From: Streptomyces sp. AC512_CC834
GTDB lineage: Bacteria > Actinomycetota > Actinomycetes > Streptomycetales > Streptomycetaceae
Length of the DNA: 64,000 nt
Reading direction: 5' to 3'
Assembly: GCF_019049325.1 (NCBI RefSeq)
Contig: NZ_JAGMUO010000014.1
Location: 186,001-250,000, forward strand
This document shows, piece after piece, positions 30,252 through 40,103 of the stretch. The notes beneath the pieces are model-generated. The model saw only the letters and a list, made by a program, of their open reading frames with translations. It was not told the origin of the DNA and did not search any database. The position numbers and the translations under genes are program-made. Numbering within the stretch: position 1 is the stretch's first letter; the number at the start of each line of letters is the position of its first letter.

Positions 30252-31031
30252 TTGAGCAATTCCGCCGACTCCCCCGGGACGGGATCCAGCCCTGCCCGCA
30301 GGCGCCGATTCCGGCCCGTGCGCGTGCTCACGGCAGCCGTCTTCGCTCTCGCGGGCCTCATTTTCTTCACCAGCTTCAACACCGCGAAGGGCACCAATAT
30401 CCGTACGGACGCCTCTTTGCTCAAGTTGTCCGATCTCATCCATGAGCGCAGCAGGGAGAACGGCGGGCTGGAGGAGTCGAACGCGGACCTGCGGGAGGAC
30501 GTCGAGTCGCTCGCCGAGCGCGACGACGGACGGACGCAGTCGCAGGACGACGAGCTGGCGGCGCTGGAGAAGAAGGCGGGTACGCAGAAGCTGAAGGGCG
30601 AGGCGATTTCCGTCACGCTCGACGACGCCCCGCCGGACGCCACGGCCAAGCTCCCCGGTTATCCGGAGCCGCAGCCCGACTACCTGGTGATCCACCAGCA
30701 GGACCTCCAGGCCGTGGTGAACGCGCTGTGGCAGGGCGGCGCCGAAGGCATCAAGGTCATGGACCAGCGGTTGATCTCCACCAGCGCGGTGCGCTGCGTC
30801 GGCAACACCCTCATCCTCCAGGGCCGCGTCTACTCACCGCCGTACAAGATCCAGGCGGTCGGTGACCCGGAGCGGCTGAAGGACGCGCTGGCGGCGTCGC
30901 CTGCGATCCAGAACTACATGGTGTACGTCAACGTGTACGGGCTCGGCTGGAAGGTCGAGGACGACGGGAAGATCACGCTGCCCGGCTACTCGGGCACGGC
31001 GGACCTGCACTATGCCCAGCCTGTGGATTGA
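30252..31031 (+). CDS. DUF881 membrane protein
   Basis: The 259-aa protein has a short basic cytosolic N-terminus, one transmembrane helix ([19 protein letters not shown], about 25-43) and an extracellular coiled coil (about 60-110). The DUF881 domain follows: [20 protein letters not shown], then [20 protein letters not shown] and [17 protein letters not shown]881 proteins lie in division and cell-wall clusters of Gram-positive bacteria, as here next to crgA; the biochemical role is unknown. Start is TTG 30252 with AAGGAG about 10 nt upstream. Confidence 0.9.
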   Translation: MSNSADSPGTGSSPARRRRFRPVRVLTAAVFALAGLIFFTSFNTAKGTNIRTDASLLKLSDLIHERSRENGGLEESNADLREDVESLAERDDGRTQSQDDELAALEKKAGTQKLKGEAISVTLDDAPPDATAKLPGYPEPQPDYLVIHQQDLQAVVNALWQGGAEGIKVMDQRLISTSAVRCVGNTLILQGRVYSPPYKIQAVGDPERLKDALAASPAIQNYMVYVNVYGLGWKVEDDGKITLPGYSGTADLHYAQPVD

Positions 31032-31112
31032 GGCCGTTCCGCGGGGCCCCGCGCCGCTAGTCTGGTGCGGTACGGCGTGATTGCGGCGCCGTGGTGCGAC
31101 GGAAGGGACGGC

Positions 31113-31274
31113 ATGTACGGCTGGATCTGGCGGCATCTGCCGGGGAACGCGTGGGTGAAGGCGCTGCTCTCGCTCGTGCTGGCGGTGGCCGTGGTCTACG
31201 TCCTCTTCCAGTACGTCTTTCCGTGGGCCGAACCGCTGCTTCCCTTCAACGATGTGACGGTGGACAACCAGTGA
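31113..31274 (+). CDS. Small single-pass membrane protein
   Basis: The 53-aa protein has an aromatic N-terminus MYGWIWRHLPGNAWVKA, a transmembrane helix (LLSLVLAVAVVYVLFQYVF) and an acidic end. ATG 31113 follows GGAAGGG. Its stop overlaps the pabA start (GTGA), so it is translationally coupled to pabA. Comparable small proteins occur at this place in actinobacteria. No function is assigned. Confidence 0.82.
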   Translation: MYGWIWRHLPGNAWVKALLSLVLAVAVVYVLFQYVFPWAEPLLPFNDVTVDNQ

Positions 31275-31909
31275 GCGCGCGCATCCTCGTCGTCGACAAC
31301 TACGACAGCTTCGTCTTCAACCTGGTCCAGTACCTCTACCAACTGGGCGCCGAGTGCGAGGTGCTGCGCAACGACGAGGTGTCGGCGGCGCACGCCCAGG
31401 ACGGCTTCGACGGAGTTCTGCTCTCGCCCGGCCCGGGTACGCCGGAGCAGGCGGGCGTGTGCGTCGAGATGGTGCGGCACTGCGCGGCGACGGGTGTGCC
31501 GGTCTTCGGGGTGTGCCTGGGCATGCAGTCGATGCAGGTGGCGTACGGCGGTGTGGTGGACCGGGCGCCGGAGTTGCTGCACGGCAAGACCTCGCCGGTC
31601 GAGCACACGGGCAAGGGTGTCTTCGCGGGTCTGCCCTCCCCGTTCACGGCGACGCGGTACCACTCGCTGGCGGCGGAGCCGGGCACGGTGCCGGCGGAGC
31701 TGGAGGTGACGGCCCGTACGCCCGACGGGATCGTGATGGGGCTGCGCCACCGTGAACTGCTCGTCGAGGGCGTGCAGTTCCATCCGGAGTCGGTGCTGAC
31801 CGAGCACGGGCACCGGATGCTGGCCAACTGGCTGGTGGAGTGCGGCGACCAGGACGCGGTGGCGAGGTCGGCGGGGCTCGCCCCGGTGGTGGGCAGGGCC
31901 ACGGCGTGA
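31271..31909 (+). CDS. pabA: Aminodeoxychorismate/anthranilate synthase glutamine amidotransferase subunit
   Basis: A class I glutamine amidotransferase of 212 aa that supplies ammonia to its chorismate-binding partner, for folate (PabB) or tryptophan (TrpE) synthesis. The nucleophile is C82 in GVCLGMQSMQ. The oxyanion strand is LLSPGPGTPEQAG, and the His-Glu of the triad lie in VQFHPESVLTE. GTG 31271 overlaps the preceding stop; the stop overlaps the srtE1 start. No pabB or trpE lies nearby, so PabA versus TrpG cannot be decided from sequence. The same gene sits here in mycobacteria, annotated trpG/pabA. Confidence 0.93.
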   Translation: MSARILVVDNYDSFVFNLVQYLYQLGAECEVLRNDEVSAAHAQDGFDGVLLSPGPGTPEQAGVCVEMVRHCAATGVPVFGVCLGMQSMQVAYGGVVDRAPELLHGKTSPVEHTGKGVFAGLPSPFTATRYHSLAAEPGTVPAELEVTARTPDGIVMGLRHRELLVEGVQFHPESVLTEHGHRMLANWLVECGDQDAVARSAGLAPVVGRATA

Positions 31910-32952
31910 CCGCGCTGCGCCCCGAGCGGGACTCCGGCACGGCCGGTGACCAGGGGGCCTCGTACGGGCAGCCGTACGGGGATTCCGGTGCGCTCGGGGA
32001 CGGCTGGTACGAGGATTTCGCCCCCGTCGGTCCCGTCGGTCCCATCGGCCCCGTCGACGAGGAGACGGTGGCGCTGCGGATCCCGGAGCCCCCGGAGCCC
32101 CCGGCGCGGCGGACGGCGGAGGCTCCGTCCGGCGGCCGTGCGGCGCGCAGGAAGGCCGCGAAACGGCGTCACGGGCGCCGTGGGGCGTCCGGGGGCCACC
32201 TGGCGGGGGATGAGGGCACCGAGGCCCCGAAAGCGCCTCTGTCGCGCGTGGAGGCCCGCCGTCAGGCCCGCGCCCGCAAACCGGGCCCTGCGGTGATCGC
32301 CAGCCGTGCCATCGGTGAGATCTTCATCACGACCGGTCTGCTGATGCTGCTGTTCGTCACGTACCAGTTGTGGTGGACGAACGTGCGGGCGCACGCGCAG
32401 GCGGACAAGGCGGCGAGCAACCTCCAGGACGACTGGGCGAGCGGCAAGCGCAGTCCGGGGTCCTTCGAGCCGGGGCAGGGCTTCGCGCTGCTGCACATTC
32501 CCAAGCTGGACGTGGTGGTGCCGATCGCGGAGGGCATCAGCAGCGAGAAGGTGCTGGACCGGGGCATGGTCGGGCATTACGCGGAGGGTGCGCTGAAGAC
32601 GGCGATGCCGGACGCGAAGTCGGGCAACTTCGGGCTGGCGGGGCATCGCAACACGCACGGCGAGCCGTTCCGGTACATCAACAAGCTGAAGCCGGGCGAC
32701 CCGATCGTCGTGGAGACGCAGGACAAGTACTTCGTGTACAAGATGGCGTCGATCCTGCCGGCGACGTCGCCGAGCAACGTGAGCGTGCTGGAACCGGTTC
32801 CGAAGCAGTCGGGCTTCACGGGGCCGGGTCGCTACATCACCCTGACGACCTGTACTCCGGAGTTCACGAGCAAGTACCGGATGATCGTCTGGGGCAAGAT
32901 GGTCGAGGAACGGCCGCGCAGCAAGGGCAAGCCGGATGCGCTCGTCAGTTAA
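31906..32952 (+). CDS. srtE1: Class E sortase (SrtE1-like)
   Basis: Sortases cleave surface proteins at an LPxTG-like motif (LAxTG for class E) and join them to peptidoglycan. The 348-aa protein has a disordered N-terminus (about 1-130), a transmembrane anchor (EIFITTGLLMLLFVTYQLWW) and the sortase barrel. Catalytic His is in LAGHRNTHG, Cys in TLTTCTPEF and Arg in KYRMIVWG. The start overlaps pabA by 4 nt. In Streptomyces the paired class E sortases anchor chaplins needed for aerial hyphae; gene order matches that pair. Confidence 0.94.
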   Translation: MTALRPERDSGTAGDQGASYGQPYGDSGALGDGWYEDFAPVGPVGPIGPVDEETVALRIPEPPEPPARRTAEAPSGGRAARRKAAKRRHGRRGASGGHLAGDEGTEAPKAPLSRVEARRQARARKPGPAVIASRAIGEIFITTGLLMLLFVTYQLWWTNVRAHAQADKAASNLQDDWASGKRSPGSFEPGQGFALLHIPKLDVVVPIAEGISSEKVLDRGMVGHYAEGALKTAMPDAKSGNFGLAGHRNTHGEPFRYINKLKPGDPIVVETQDKYFVYKMASILPATSPSNVSVLEPVPKQSGFTGPGRYITLTTCTPEFTSKYRMIVWGKMVEERPRSKGKPDALVS

Positions 32953-32965
32953 GGGCGGATGACCA

Positions 32966-33727
32966 GTGGCAGCGACCACCGACACGGAGCACCAGGAGCA
33001 CGCCGAGGCACGCGGTCGCGGGCGGCGTGGTCCCGGGCGGATCGTCGCGCAGGCGGTCAGCGTCCTGGGTGAACTCCTCATCACCGCGGGCCTGGTGCTG
33101 GGCCTGTTCGTCGTCTACTCCCTGTGGTGGACGAACGTGGTCGCCGACCGGGCGGCGGACAAGCAGGCCGAGAAGGTCCGTGACAACTGGGCCCAGGACC
33201 GGGTGGGCGGGGACGGCCCGGACGGTCCCGGGGCGCTGGACACCAAGGCGGGCATCGGCTTCCTGCACGTCCCGGCGATGGGCGAGGGCGACATCCTGGT
33301 GGAGAAGGGCACGTCGATGAAGATCCTCAACGACGGCGTGGCCGGCTACTACACCGACCCGGTCAAGGCGACGCTGCCCGGCTCGGACAAGAAGGGCAAC
33401 TTCTCGCTCGCCGCCCACCGGGACGGGCACGGGGCGAAGTTCCACAACATCGACAAGATCGAGAAGGGTGACCCGATCGTCTTCGAGACGAAGGACACCT
33501 GGTACGTGTACAAGACGTACGCGGTCCTCCCCGAGACCTCGAAGTTCAACGTCAAGGTCATCGAGGCGGTCCCCGGCGAGTCCGGCAAGAAGAAGGCCGG
33601 CCACTACATCACCCTGACGACCTGCACCCCGGTGTACACGAGCCGGTACCGGTACGTGGTGTGGGGCGAGCTGGTCCGCACGGAGAAGGTGGACGGGGAC
33701 CGGACGCCGCCGGCGGAGCTGCGGTGA
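32966..33727 (+). CDS. srtE2: Class E sortase (SrtE2-like)
   Basis: The 253-aa second sortase starts 13 nt after srtE1. After a short basic N-terminus comes a membrane segment (LGELLITAGLVLGLFVVYSL) and a catalytic barrel. The His is in LAAHRDGHG, Cys in TLTTCTPVY and Arg in SRYRYVVWG. It lacks the long disordered N-terminus of srtE1. The shared WWTNV segment after the membrane helix and the same catalytic motifs indicate tandem duplication. GTG 32966 has AAGGGCGG upstream. Chaplin or other LAxTG substrates are not in this window. Confidence 0.94.
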   Translation: MAATTDTEHQEHAEARGRGRRGPGRIVAQAVSVLGELLITAGLVLGLFVVYSLWWTNVVADRAADKQAEKVRDNWAQDRVGGDGPDGPGALDTKAGIGFLHVPAMGEGDILVEKGTSMKILNDGVAGYYTDPVKATLPGSDKKGNFSLAAHRDGHGAKFHNIDKIEKGDPIVFETKDTWYVYKTYAVLPETSKFNVKVIEAVPGESGKKKAGHYITLTTCTPVYTSRYRYVVWGELVRTEKVDGDRTPPAELR

Positions 33728-33764
33728 GGTGACTGGGTTACTCGGAGCAACTCAGTCGTGCACC

Positions 33765-34814
33765 TCACTGCAAGGCGGTCAGTGGTGCACCGGCGCTCCA
33801 TTCCTCCAGAAGCCCACGATGTACGGCGGTGATGCCACTCTCCGCGGCGATGTTCTGGGCATCACGTGTGAAGGGGCAGGTCGCCACGAACAGGGCCACG
33901 TCGGAGCTGTGCAGGACCTTGGCCGCCCCGATGAACTTCTGGACTTCGGGGCTGGTGATCGTGAGGTGAGGCGCGAACCTCTTGCACTGGACGACGAGTG
34001 TTCGCCCGTCGGCGGTGAGCGCGGTGATGTCGATACCCCGGTCCCTGCTGCCACCGCGCACGAGAACGTCGGTACATCCGTCACGGCGCAGTAGCAGGGC
34101 CACATGCTCCTCGAACTCGCGGCCGTTCATGGCGTCCATGCAGGCCATGACGCCGGCGAGTGGACGGTCCTCTCGCGGGCCTTCCAGCCGTTGCAGGCGG
34201 GCGTGATGCTGCCGGAGCCGCTTCTCGATGCGCTGGACTCCTGTCCGGAGAGTGATGAGCTCTCGTTGGTGATCGCTGGACGTTTCGATCAGGGCGTTGA
34301 ACATCGGTACGACGGTCCGGCCGAGGATGTGGGTGATGCGCTGGTCGATGCGGGCGTCGAGGGCGGAGGTGTCTGTCGGAGCCGGGTTTTCCACAGGCTG
34401 TGTCCGGGCGAGGTACTCCATGTCCAGGAGGTACACCCGCACCTGACGTGCGACTTCGCTGTCCCGGAGGAGCATGGCGACGTTGAGGACGGAACGACGC
34501 GAGTAGAGAGTGAGGCTCGACCGGGGCTGTGGATAACCTCGCGGATAGCGTGACAAGACGTCACGCTTAAACTGTGCGAGCGCAGGGCCTTGCAGTGTCA
34601 ACAGTCCGTTGCTCGACAGTTCCTCACGGTGCCGTGCCTTGAGCTGACGGATGGCCTCAGTGGTGACGCCGAAGTACGTCGCCACCATCGCCGTCGTCAC
34701 GTGCATGCCGTCCGGCAGCAGGGACAGCGCCTTCACACGGTCGAGTACGTCCGTGCGGTCGAGGACGCTGCTGCGCAGGGTCGGTGATTCGAGCAGGGCC
34801 GTCTCGCTGATCAT
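33765..34814 (-). CDS. Mrr-like restriction endonuclease with N-terminal HTH/antirepressor-like domain
   Basis: The 349-aa protein has an N-terminal domain (about 35-135) with VTTAMVATYFGVTTEAIRQL and RRSVLNVAMLLRDSEVARQV, resembling phage antirepressor or KilA-type DNA-binding modules. A helical linker follows. The C-terminal Mrr_cat nuclease domain starts MNGREFEEHVALLLRRDG and carries the catalytic D and QxK in GSRDRGIDITAL and LVVQCKRF. Mrr-type enzymes cut modified DNA, so no partner methylase is needed, and none is present. ATG has a G-run ribosome-binding site. It interrupts the conserved srtE2-pknB neighbourhood, so it is probably an insertion. Confidence 0.85.
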   Translation of the reverse strand: MISETALLESPTLRSSVLDRTDVLDRVKALSLLPDGMHVTTAMVATYFGVTTEAIRQLKARHREELSSNGLLTLQGPALAQFKRDVLSRYPRGYPQPRSSLTLYSRRSVLNVAMLLRDSEVARQVRVYLLDMEYLARTQPVENPAPTDTSALDARIDQRITHILGRTVVPMFNALIETSSDHQRELITLRTGVQRIEKRLRQHHARLQRLEGPREDRPLAGVMACMDAMNGREFEEHVALLLRRDGCTDVLVRGGSRDRGIDITALTADGRTLVVQCKRFAPHLTITSPEVQKFIGAAKVLHSSDVALFVATCPFTRDAQNIAAESGITAVHRGLLEEWSAGAPLTALQ

Positions 34815-34908
34815 GGTCGTCCCCCCGGGTCGGGTCGTGTGGTCACCCAGGGTTAACGAGTCGTGACATACGAAGACACGATCGACGCATGGTGGTGCGT
34901 ACGACGAC

Positions 34909-34944
34909 GGAGCCCCGGTCCCTCCACTGAGGGGCCGGGGCTCC
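34909..34944 (-). terminator. Terminator of the fhaA-pknB operon
   Basis: A continuous 16-bp stem (34909-34924 with 34929-34944, one G-U pair) closes on a CACT tetraloop 24 nt after the pknB stop. Confidence 0.85.
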
Positions 34945-34967
34945 GGTCGTTCGGGCAGGCGGGTGGG

Positions 34968-36980
<2,013 letters not shown>

Positions 36981-37170
36981 AGCTACCTACCAGCCCTCTC
37001 CGTCGGTCCCGACCGGCATGCTTGTACGGTCGGAGGCTGTCGTCCGGCCCACCGTACCCGGCTCGCGTTGGGTGCCTCGGCCAAGCCGGGCAGCCGATAC
37101 AGGACCGGTATCGCAACGTGCGCCGATGTGAAGGGGGCGTGACCGGAGTCACGTCCCGTTCATGGTGTGG

Positions 37171-38643
37171 TCACTTCTTGCTGTCGATGACGGCCTCCAT
37201 GACGTTCTTGGCGATCGGTGCCGCGAGGCCGCCGCCGGAGATGTCGTCGCGGTTGGCGTTCTCGTCCTCGATCACCACGGCCACGGCGACGGGCGAGCTG
37301 CCGTCGTCGGTCTTGGCGTACGAGATGAACCAGGCGTAGGGGTTCTCGCTGTTGTCGACACCGTGCTGTGCGGTGCCGGTCTTGCCGCCCACCTTGTAGC
37401 CGTCGATCTGGGCGTTGGTTCCCGTGCCCTTCTCGACGACGGTCTCCATCATGGACTGGAGGATCTGGGCGTTGTCCGCGGACAGCGGCTCGCTCTTCTC
37501 CTCGGGGTCCGTCTTCTCGATGGTGTCGAGGTTGGGGGCCTGGAGTTCGTCGACCATGTACGGCTTCATCAGGGTGCCGTTGTTGGCGATGGCCGAGGTG
37601 ACCATGGCCATCTGCAGCGGGGAGGCGGCGGTGTTGAACTGGCCGATGGAGGAGAGCGCGACCTGCGAGTCGTTCATGTCGTCGGAGAAGCGGGAGGCGC
37701 TGGAGCGGACCGGGACGAACTGCTCCTCGTTGAAGCCGAACTTCTCGGCCGTCTCCAGCATCTTGTCGTTGCCGAGGTCGTAGCCGACCTTGCCGAAGAC
37801 GGTGTTGCAGGAGACGCGCAGGGCCTCGCGGAGGGTGGCGTTCTTGCAGGGGAGGTCGCCCTCGTTGGGCAGCTCCTGGGTGGTGCCGGGCATCGTCCAG
37901 GGCAGCGGGGAGTCGGTCTTCTCGTCGGCCGAGTCGTACAGGCCGTGCTCCAGGGCGGCCGCCGCGGTGACCACCTTGAACGTGGAGCCGGGCGGGTAGA
38001 CCTCGCGCAGGGCGCGGTTGAGCATCGGGTCGTCGGGGTTGTTCTTCTTCTGGAGCTTGTTCCAGGCCTCGCCGGTCGCCTCGTTGCTGCCGGCGATGAC
38101 GGTGGGGTCGTAGGAGGGGTAGGAGGCCATCGAGAGGATCTTGCCGGTGGACGGTTCGATCGCGACGACGGCGCCCTTGGCGCCCTGCTTCTTGAGGCCT
38201 TCGTAGGCGGCCTTCTGGGCGGCGCCGTTGAGGGTGGTGACGACGTTTCCGCCCTCGCGCTTCTTGCCCGTGATCATGTCGAGGGTGTTGCGGAAGAAGA
38301 GCCGGTCGTCGTTGCCGGTGAGGATGCCGTCGTCGATGGCCTCGATCTGGGTGGCGCCGAAGGCCTGGGAGACGTAGCCGGTGACGGGCGCCCACATGGC
38401 GCCGTCCTTGTAGGTGCGCTTGTACTTGAAGTCGCCCTCGGTGGTGGCGTGTCCGGTGATGGCCTTGCCGTCGACGATGATGTCGCCGCGGGGGCTGGCA
38501 TACCGCTCGATGGCGACGCGGCGGTTGTGCTCGTCGTCCTTGAGCTCGTCGGCCTGGACGTACTGGAGCCAGTTGTCGCGGATGAGCAGGGTGAGGACGA
38601 GGAGGCCGCAGAAGAGCGCGATTCGGCGCAGTGGCTTGTTCAC
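37171..38643 (-). CDS. pbpA: Class B penicillin-binding protein PbpA (transpeptidase)
   Basis: It cross-links peptidoglycan. The 490-aa protein has an N-terminal membrane anchor (IALFCGLLVLTLLIRDNWLQ) and a pedestal domain. The transpeptidase motifs are SxxK (STFK, S220), SxN (VSCNTVFGK) and KTG (GGKTGTAQ, K421). GTG 38643 overlaps the ftsW stop by 4 nt, so the elongation pair is translationally coupled. pknB starts 190 nt downstream, and this class of PBP is a known PknB substrate in mycobacteria. Confidence 0.96.
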   Translation of the reverse strand: MNKPLRRIALFCGLLVLTLLIRDNWLQYVQADELKDDEHNRRVAIERYASPRGDIIVDGKAITGHATTEGDFKYKRTYKDGAMWAPVTGYVSQAFGATQIEAIDDGILTGNDDRLFFRNTLDMITGKKREGGNVVTTLNGAAQKAAYEGLKKQGAKGAVVAIEPSTGKILSMASYPSYDPTVIAGSNEATGEAWNKLQKKNNPDDPMLNRALREVYPPGSTFKVVTAAAALEHGLYDSADEKTDSPLPWTMPGTTQELPNEGDLPCKNATLREALRVSCNTVFGKVGYDLGNDKMLETAEKFGFNEEQFVPVRSSASRFSDDMNDSQVALSSIGQFNTAASPLQMAMVTSAIANNGTLMKPYMVDELQAPNLDTIEKTDPEEKSEPLSADNAQILQSMMETVVEKGTGTNAQIDGYKVGGKTGTAQHGVDNSENPYAWFISYAKTDDGSSPVAVAVVIEDENANRDDISGGGLAAPIAKNVMEAVIDSKK

Positions 38644-40076
38644 GGTCGGACCACCTGGGTCATCTCGGCGTCGGGGTTGGCGGGCGCGGCGGGTGCCGGT
38701 CTGCGCGCGGTGTCGCTGATGCGCAGCAGGATGCCGATCAGCGCCCAGTTGGCGATGACGGAGGAGCCTCCGTAGGCCAGGAAGGGCATCGTCATGCCGG
38801 TGAGCGGGATGAGGCCCATGACGCCGCCGGCGACGACGAAGACCTGGAGGGCGAAGGCGCCGGACAGGCCGATGGCGAGGAGTTTGCCGAAGGGGTCGCG
38901 GGCGGCGAGGGCGGTGCGCACGCCGCGTTCGACGATCAACGCGTAGAGCAGGAGCAGGGCCATGAGGCCGGCGAGGCCGAGTTCCTCGCCGAAGGTGGCG
39001 AGGATGAAGTCGGAGTTGGCGGCGAAGCGGATCAGCTCGGAGTGGCCCTGGCCCCAGCCGGTGCCGAGGGTGCCGCCGGAGCCGAAGGCCCACAGGGCCT
39101 GCATGGCCTGCTCGGAGTGGCCGGTGACGCCGGCGCGGGAGAGCGTGTACTCCTTCATGGGGTCGAGCCAGGCGTCGACGCGCTGCTGGATGTGGGGTTC
39201 GAAGCTGGCGACGCCGACGGCGCCGACTCCGGACATCAGCAGACCGAAGACGATCCAGCTCGTCCGCTCGGTGGCGACGTACAGCATGATCACGAACATG
39301 CCGAAGAAGAGCAGCGAGGTGCCGAGGTCGGTCTCGAAGACGAGGATGAGGATCGAGACGATCCAGACGACCAGGATGGGGCCGAGGTCGCGGCCGCGGG
39401 GCAGGTAGAGGCCCATGAAGCGGCGGCTGGCGAGGGCGAGGGCGTCGCGTTTCACCATCAGGTAGCCGGCGAAGAAGATCGCGAGGACGATCTTGGCGAA
39501 CTCGCCGGGCTGGATGGAGAAGGAGCCGACCTGGATCCAGATCCGGGCGCCGAAGACGTTCTTGCCGAGGCCCGGTACGAGCGGGAGCAGCAGCAGGAAC
39601 AGGGCGGCGACCATGGAGATGTAGGTGTAGCGCTGCAGGGCGCGGTGGTCCTTGAGGAAGATCATCACGGCGACGAACAGGGCGATGCCCATCGCGGTGT
39701 ACAGCAACTGGCGGGGGGCGGCGTTGCCGGCCTGGTCGATGCTCTGGAGGAGTTCGGACTGGTCGAGGCGCCAGATGGCGACGAGTCCGAGGCCGTTGAG
39801 CAGGGTGGCCAGCGGCAGCAGCAGGGGGTCCGCGTACGGCGCGAACTTGCGTACGACGAGGTGGCCGACGCCGGCCAGGAGGCCGAGGCCGAGGCCGTAG
39901 CTCAGCAGGCCGGCGGGCACCTCGTCGTTGATGGCCAGGCCCACGTTGGCGTAGGCGAAGACCGGGATGAGGACGGCGAACACGAGCAGAGCCAGCTCGG
40001 TGTTGCGCCGGCTCGGGGCGCCGATGGCGCCGATCGTGGACGTGTGGTGCGTCGACGGGTTGGTTGTACTGCTCAT
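38640..40076 (-). CDS. rodA: FtsW/RodA/SpoVE-family peptidoglycan glycosyltransferase
   Basis: A SEDS-family polymerase of 478 aa with about ten to twelve membrane helices that works with a class B PBP (here PbpA). Family motifs include GARIWIQVGSFSIQPGEFAK, FETDLGTSLLFFGMF and the C-terminal TGMTMPFLAYGGSSVIANW. The invariant catalytic Asp lies in the ETDLGTSLL loop. Sequence does not separate the RodA, FtsW and SpoVE subtypes cleanly; cluster position equals mycobacterial rodA. ATG 40076 lacks a strong ribosome-binding site. The gene follows pstP after 27 nt. Confidence 0.94.
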   Translation of the reverse strand: MSSTTNPSTHHTSTIGAIGAPSRRNTELALLVFAVLIPVFAYANVGLAINDEVPAGLLSYGLGLGLLAGVGHLVVRKFAPYADPLLLPLATLLNGLGLVAIWRLDQSELLQSIDQAGNAAPRQLLYTAMGIALFVAVMIFLKDHRALQRYTYISMVAALFLLLLPLVPGLGKNVFGARIWIQVGSFSIQPGEFAKIVLAIFFAGYLMVKRDALALASRRFMGLYLPRGRDLGPILVVWIVSILILVFETDLGTSLLFFGMFVIMLYVATERTSWIVFGLLMSGVGAVGVASFEPHIQQRVDAWLDPMKEYTLSRAGVTGHSEQAMQALWAFGSGGTLGTGWGQGHSELIRFAANSDFILATFGEELGLAGLMALLLLYALIVERGVRTALAARDPFGKLLAIGLSGAFALQVFVVAGGVMGLIPLTGMTMPFLAYGGSSVIANWALIGILLRISDTARRPAPAAPANPDAEMTQVVRP

Positions 40077-40103
40077 CGTGTGACAGGGCCTCTCACGGCT
40101 TGC

